From contig JAFMOC010000051.1 of NCBI GenBank assembly GCA_019802505.1, forward strand, positions 2,476,001 through 2,540,000: a stretch of DNA of 64,000 nt, written 5' to 3'. The translations under genes were made by a program, and so were the position numbers. The notes beneath the pieces were generated by a model, which saw only the letters and a program-made list of their open reading frames with translations, did not search any database and was not told the DNA's origin. Positions 63,311 through 64,000 of this stretch are shown here, piece after piece. Every line of letters begins with the position of its first letter. Positions within the stretch are counted from its first letter, which is position 1. This DNA comes from Corydoras sp. C115 (taxonomy: Eukaryota; Chordata; Actinopteri; Siluriformes; Callichthyidae).

Positions 63311-64000
63311 TCTTCATACAATCTGTACAACTGGTTTGTAAATTTCCCGCAGAATGTGGCGACCTTTTGCTCGACAAATGCAAAGAGTCAGCCATCAGAC
63401 TCCCGGTTTATAGACACTTGTTATTTCAATGCCTACATTTTATTTAAAAAATACAGATTTTATCTGAGGAACGTCATTACCCACCGAACAGTCGGCCAGC
63501 GGTCACGCCTCCTACGTTCGTGCCTGTGTTCGTGCACGTTTGCAGGTTTTGCGCTGCGTACGGAATATGGGTTTGTACAAGGACAGTGGCAGCTTTAACA
63601 AAAGGGTTTTGTGAATACTTAAACAATTCGAGTTATTTATTTGAGTTAGGTTTATTGAAATACAAGTGAAAGGAGCTGCGCATGCAAACAGCGTCGAGAT
63701 ATATTGTTCATGGTGAGAAATGACGCACTCTACCTGCTTTTCATTCCATGCAAGTAATCTGACATGAGCGAATTATATACAGATTATACGGGGTGTTTTT
63801 TATTTATTTCTATTTTTTAATGTAAGAGATTTAATCACCATGCCTTTTATTTTGGTTGGATTGCAAGATAAACAGCTGTGGTGTGCATACAACCAGTGCC
63901 ATAACAAAAGTTTTAAGGCTTATAATAACCAACAGAACTCATAAAATATACGTTGTGTTTACTTTAAGGTGCCGATAAGCTGTGTCTTGCTGTAAACATG
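63311..64000. other. Right-edge sequence upstream of fam217b
   Basis: This remains CpG-richer to about 63600, then turns AT-rich. A 105-codon plus-strand frame (63281-63598) has no recognisable product. The stretch could include the head-to-head promoter of a gene starting beyond the window, but nothing confirms that. Confidence 0.4.

Overview
The window is nuclear DNA of a bony fish, almost certainly a teleost. Four split vertebrate genes with GT-AG introns are readable by eye: epb41l1 (protein 4.1 family), edn3 (endothelin-3), ttll9 (tubulin polyglutamylase-like) and fam217b. They sit in AT-rich introns and spacers with tRNA-derived SINEs that have an L2-like tail, Tc1-like DNA transposon remnants and AT-rich microsatellites. 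There is no prokaryotic or organellar gene, no CRISPR array and no viral gene that I can recognise.

Layout. 1-8.6 kb (minus): the 5' coding exons of epb41l1, including the start of its FERM domain; the rest lies beyond the left edge. 8.6-28.8 kb: a long, mostly unique AT-rich stretch, probably the 5' non-coding intron of epb41l1, ending in a CpG-rich likely promoter at about 27.8-28.8 kb. 28.8-35.2 kb: a repeat-rich spacer with a SINE nested in a Tc1-like element, a second SINE cluster and a long ATT microsatellite just upstream of edn3. 35.27-47.39 kb (plus): edn3, reconstructed as five coding exons (168 aa), exons 1, 4 and 5 being inferred from splice sites and reading phase. 47.4-51.2 kb: spacer with three similar SINEs in the same orientation. 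51.6-58.1 kb (plus): a complete ttll9 of 14 coding exons (435 aa), with an X-box (RFX) motif in its presumed promoter. 58.1-60.26 kb: a convergent spacer with a Tc1-derived deletion element. 60.26-62.96 kb (minus): a complete fam217b of four coding exons (526 aa), whose first intron is largely an inverted pair of SINEs. 63.0-64.0 kb: its likely promoter.

The genes do not form a functional unit. edn3 encodes a secreted peptide precursor acting through endothelin B-type receptors, notably in neural crest and pigment cells. ttll9 modifies axonemal tubulin. epb41l1 links membrane proteins to the spectrin-actin cortex. fam217b is poorly characterised. Their human counterparts are, from general knowledge, all on 20q, so the block looks like retained ancestral linkage. 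I did not find a novel multi-gene system. The most notable signals are the ttll9 X-box, a paired X-box-like element inside epb41l1, the inverted SINE pair in fam217b, the recently active SINE family with clear target-site duplications, and the small terminal exons proposed for edn3. All calls rest on reading the sequence; no database search was possible.
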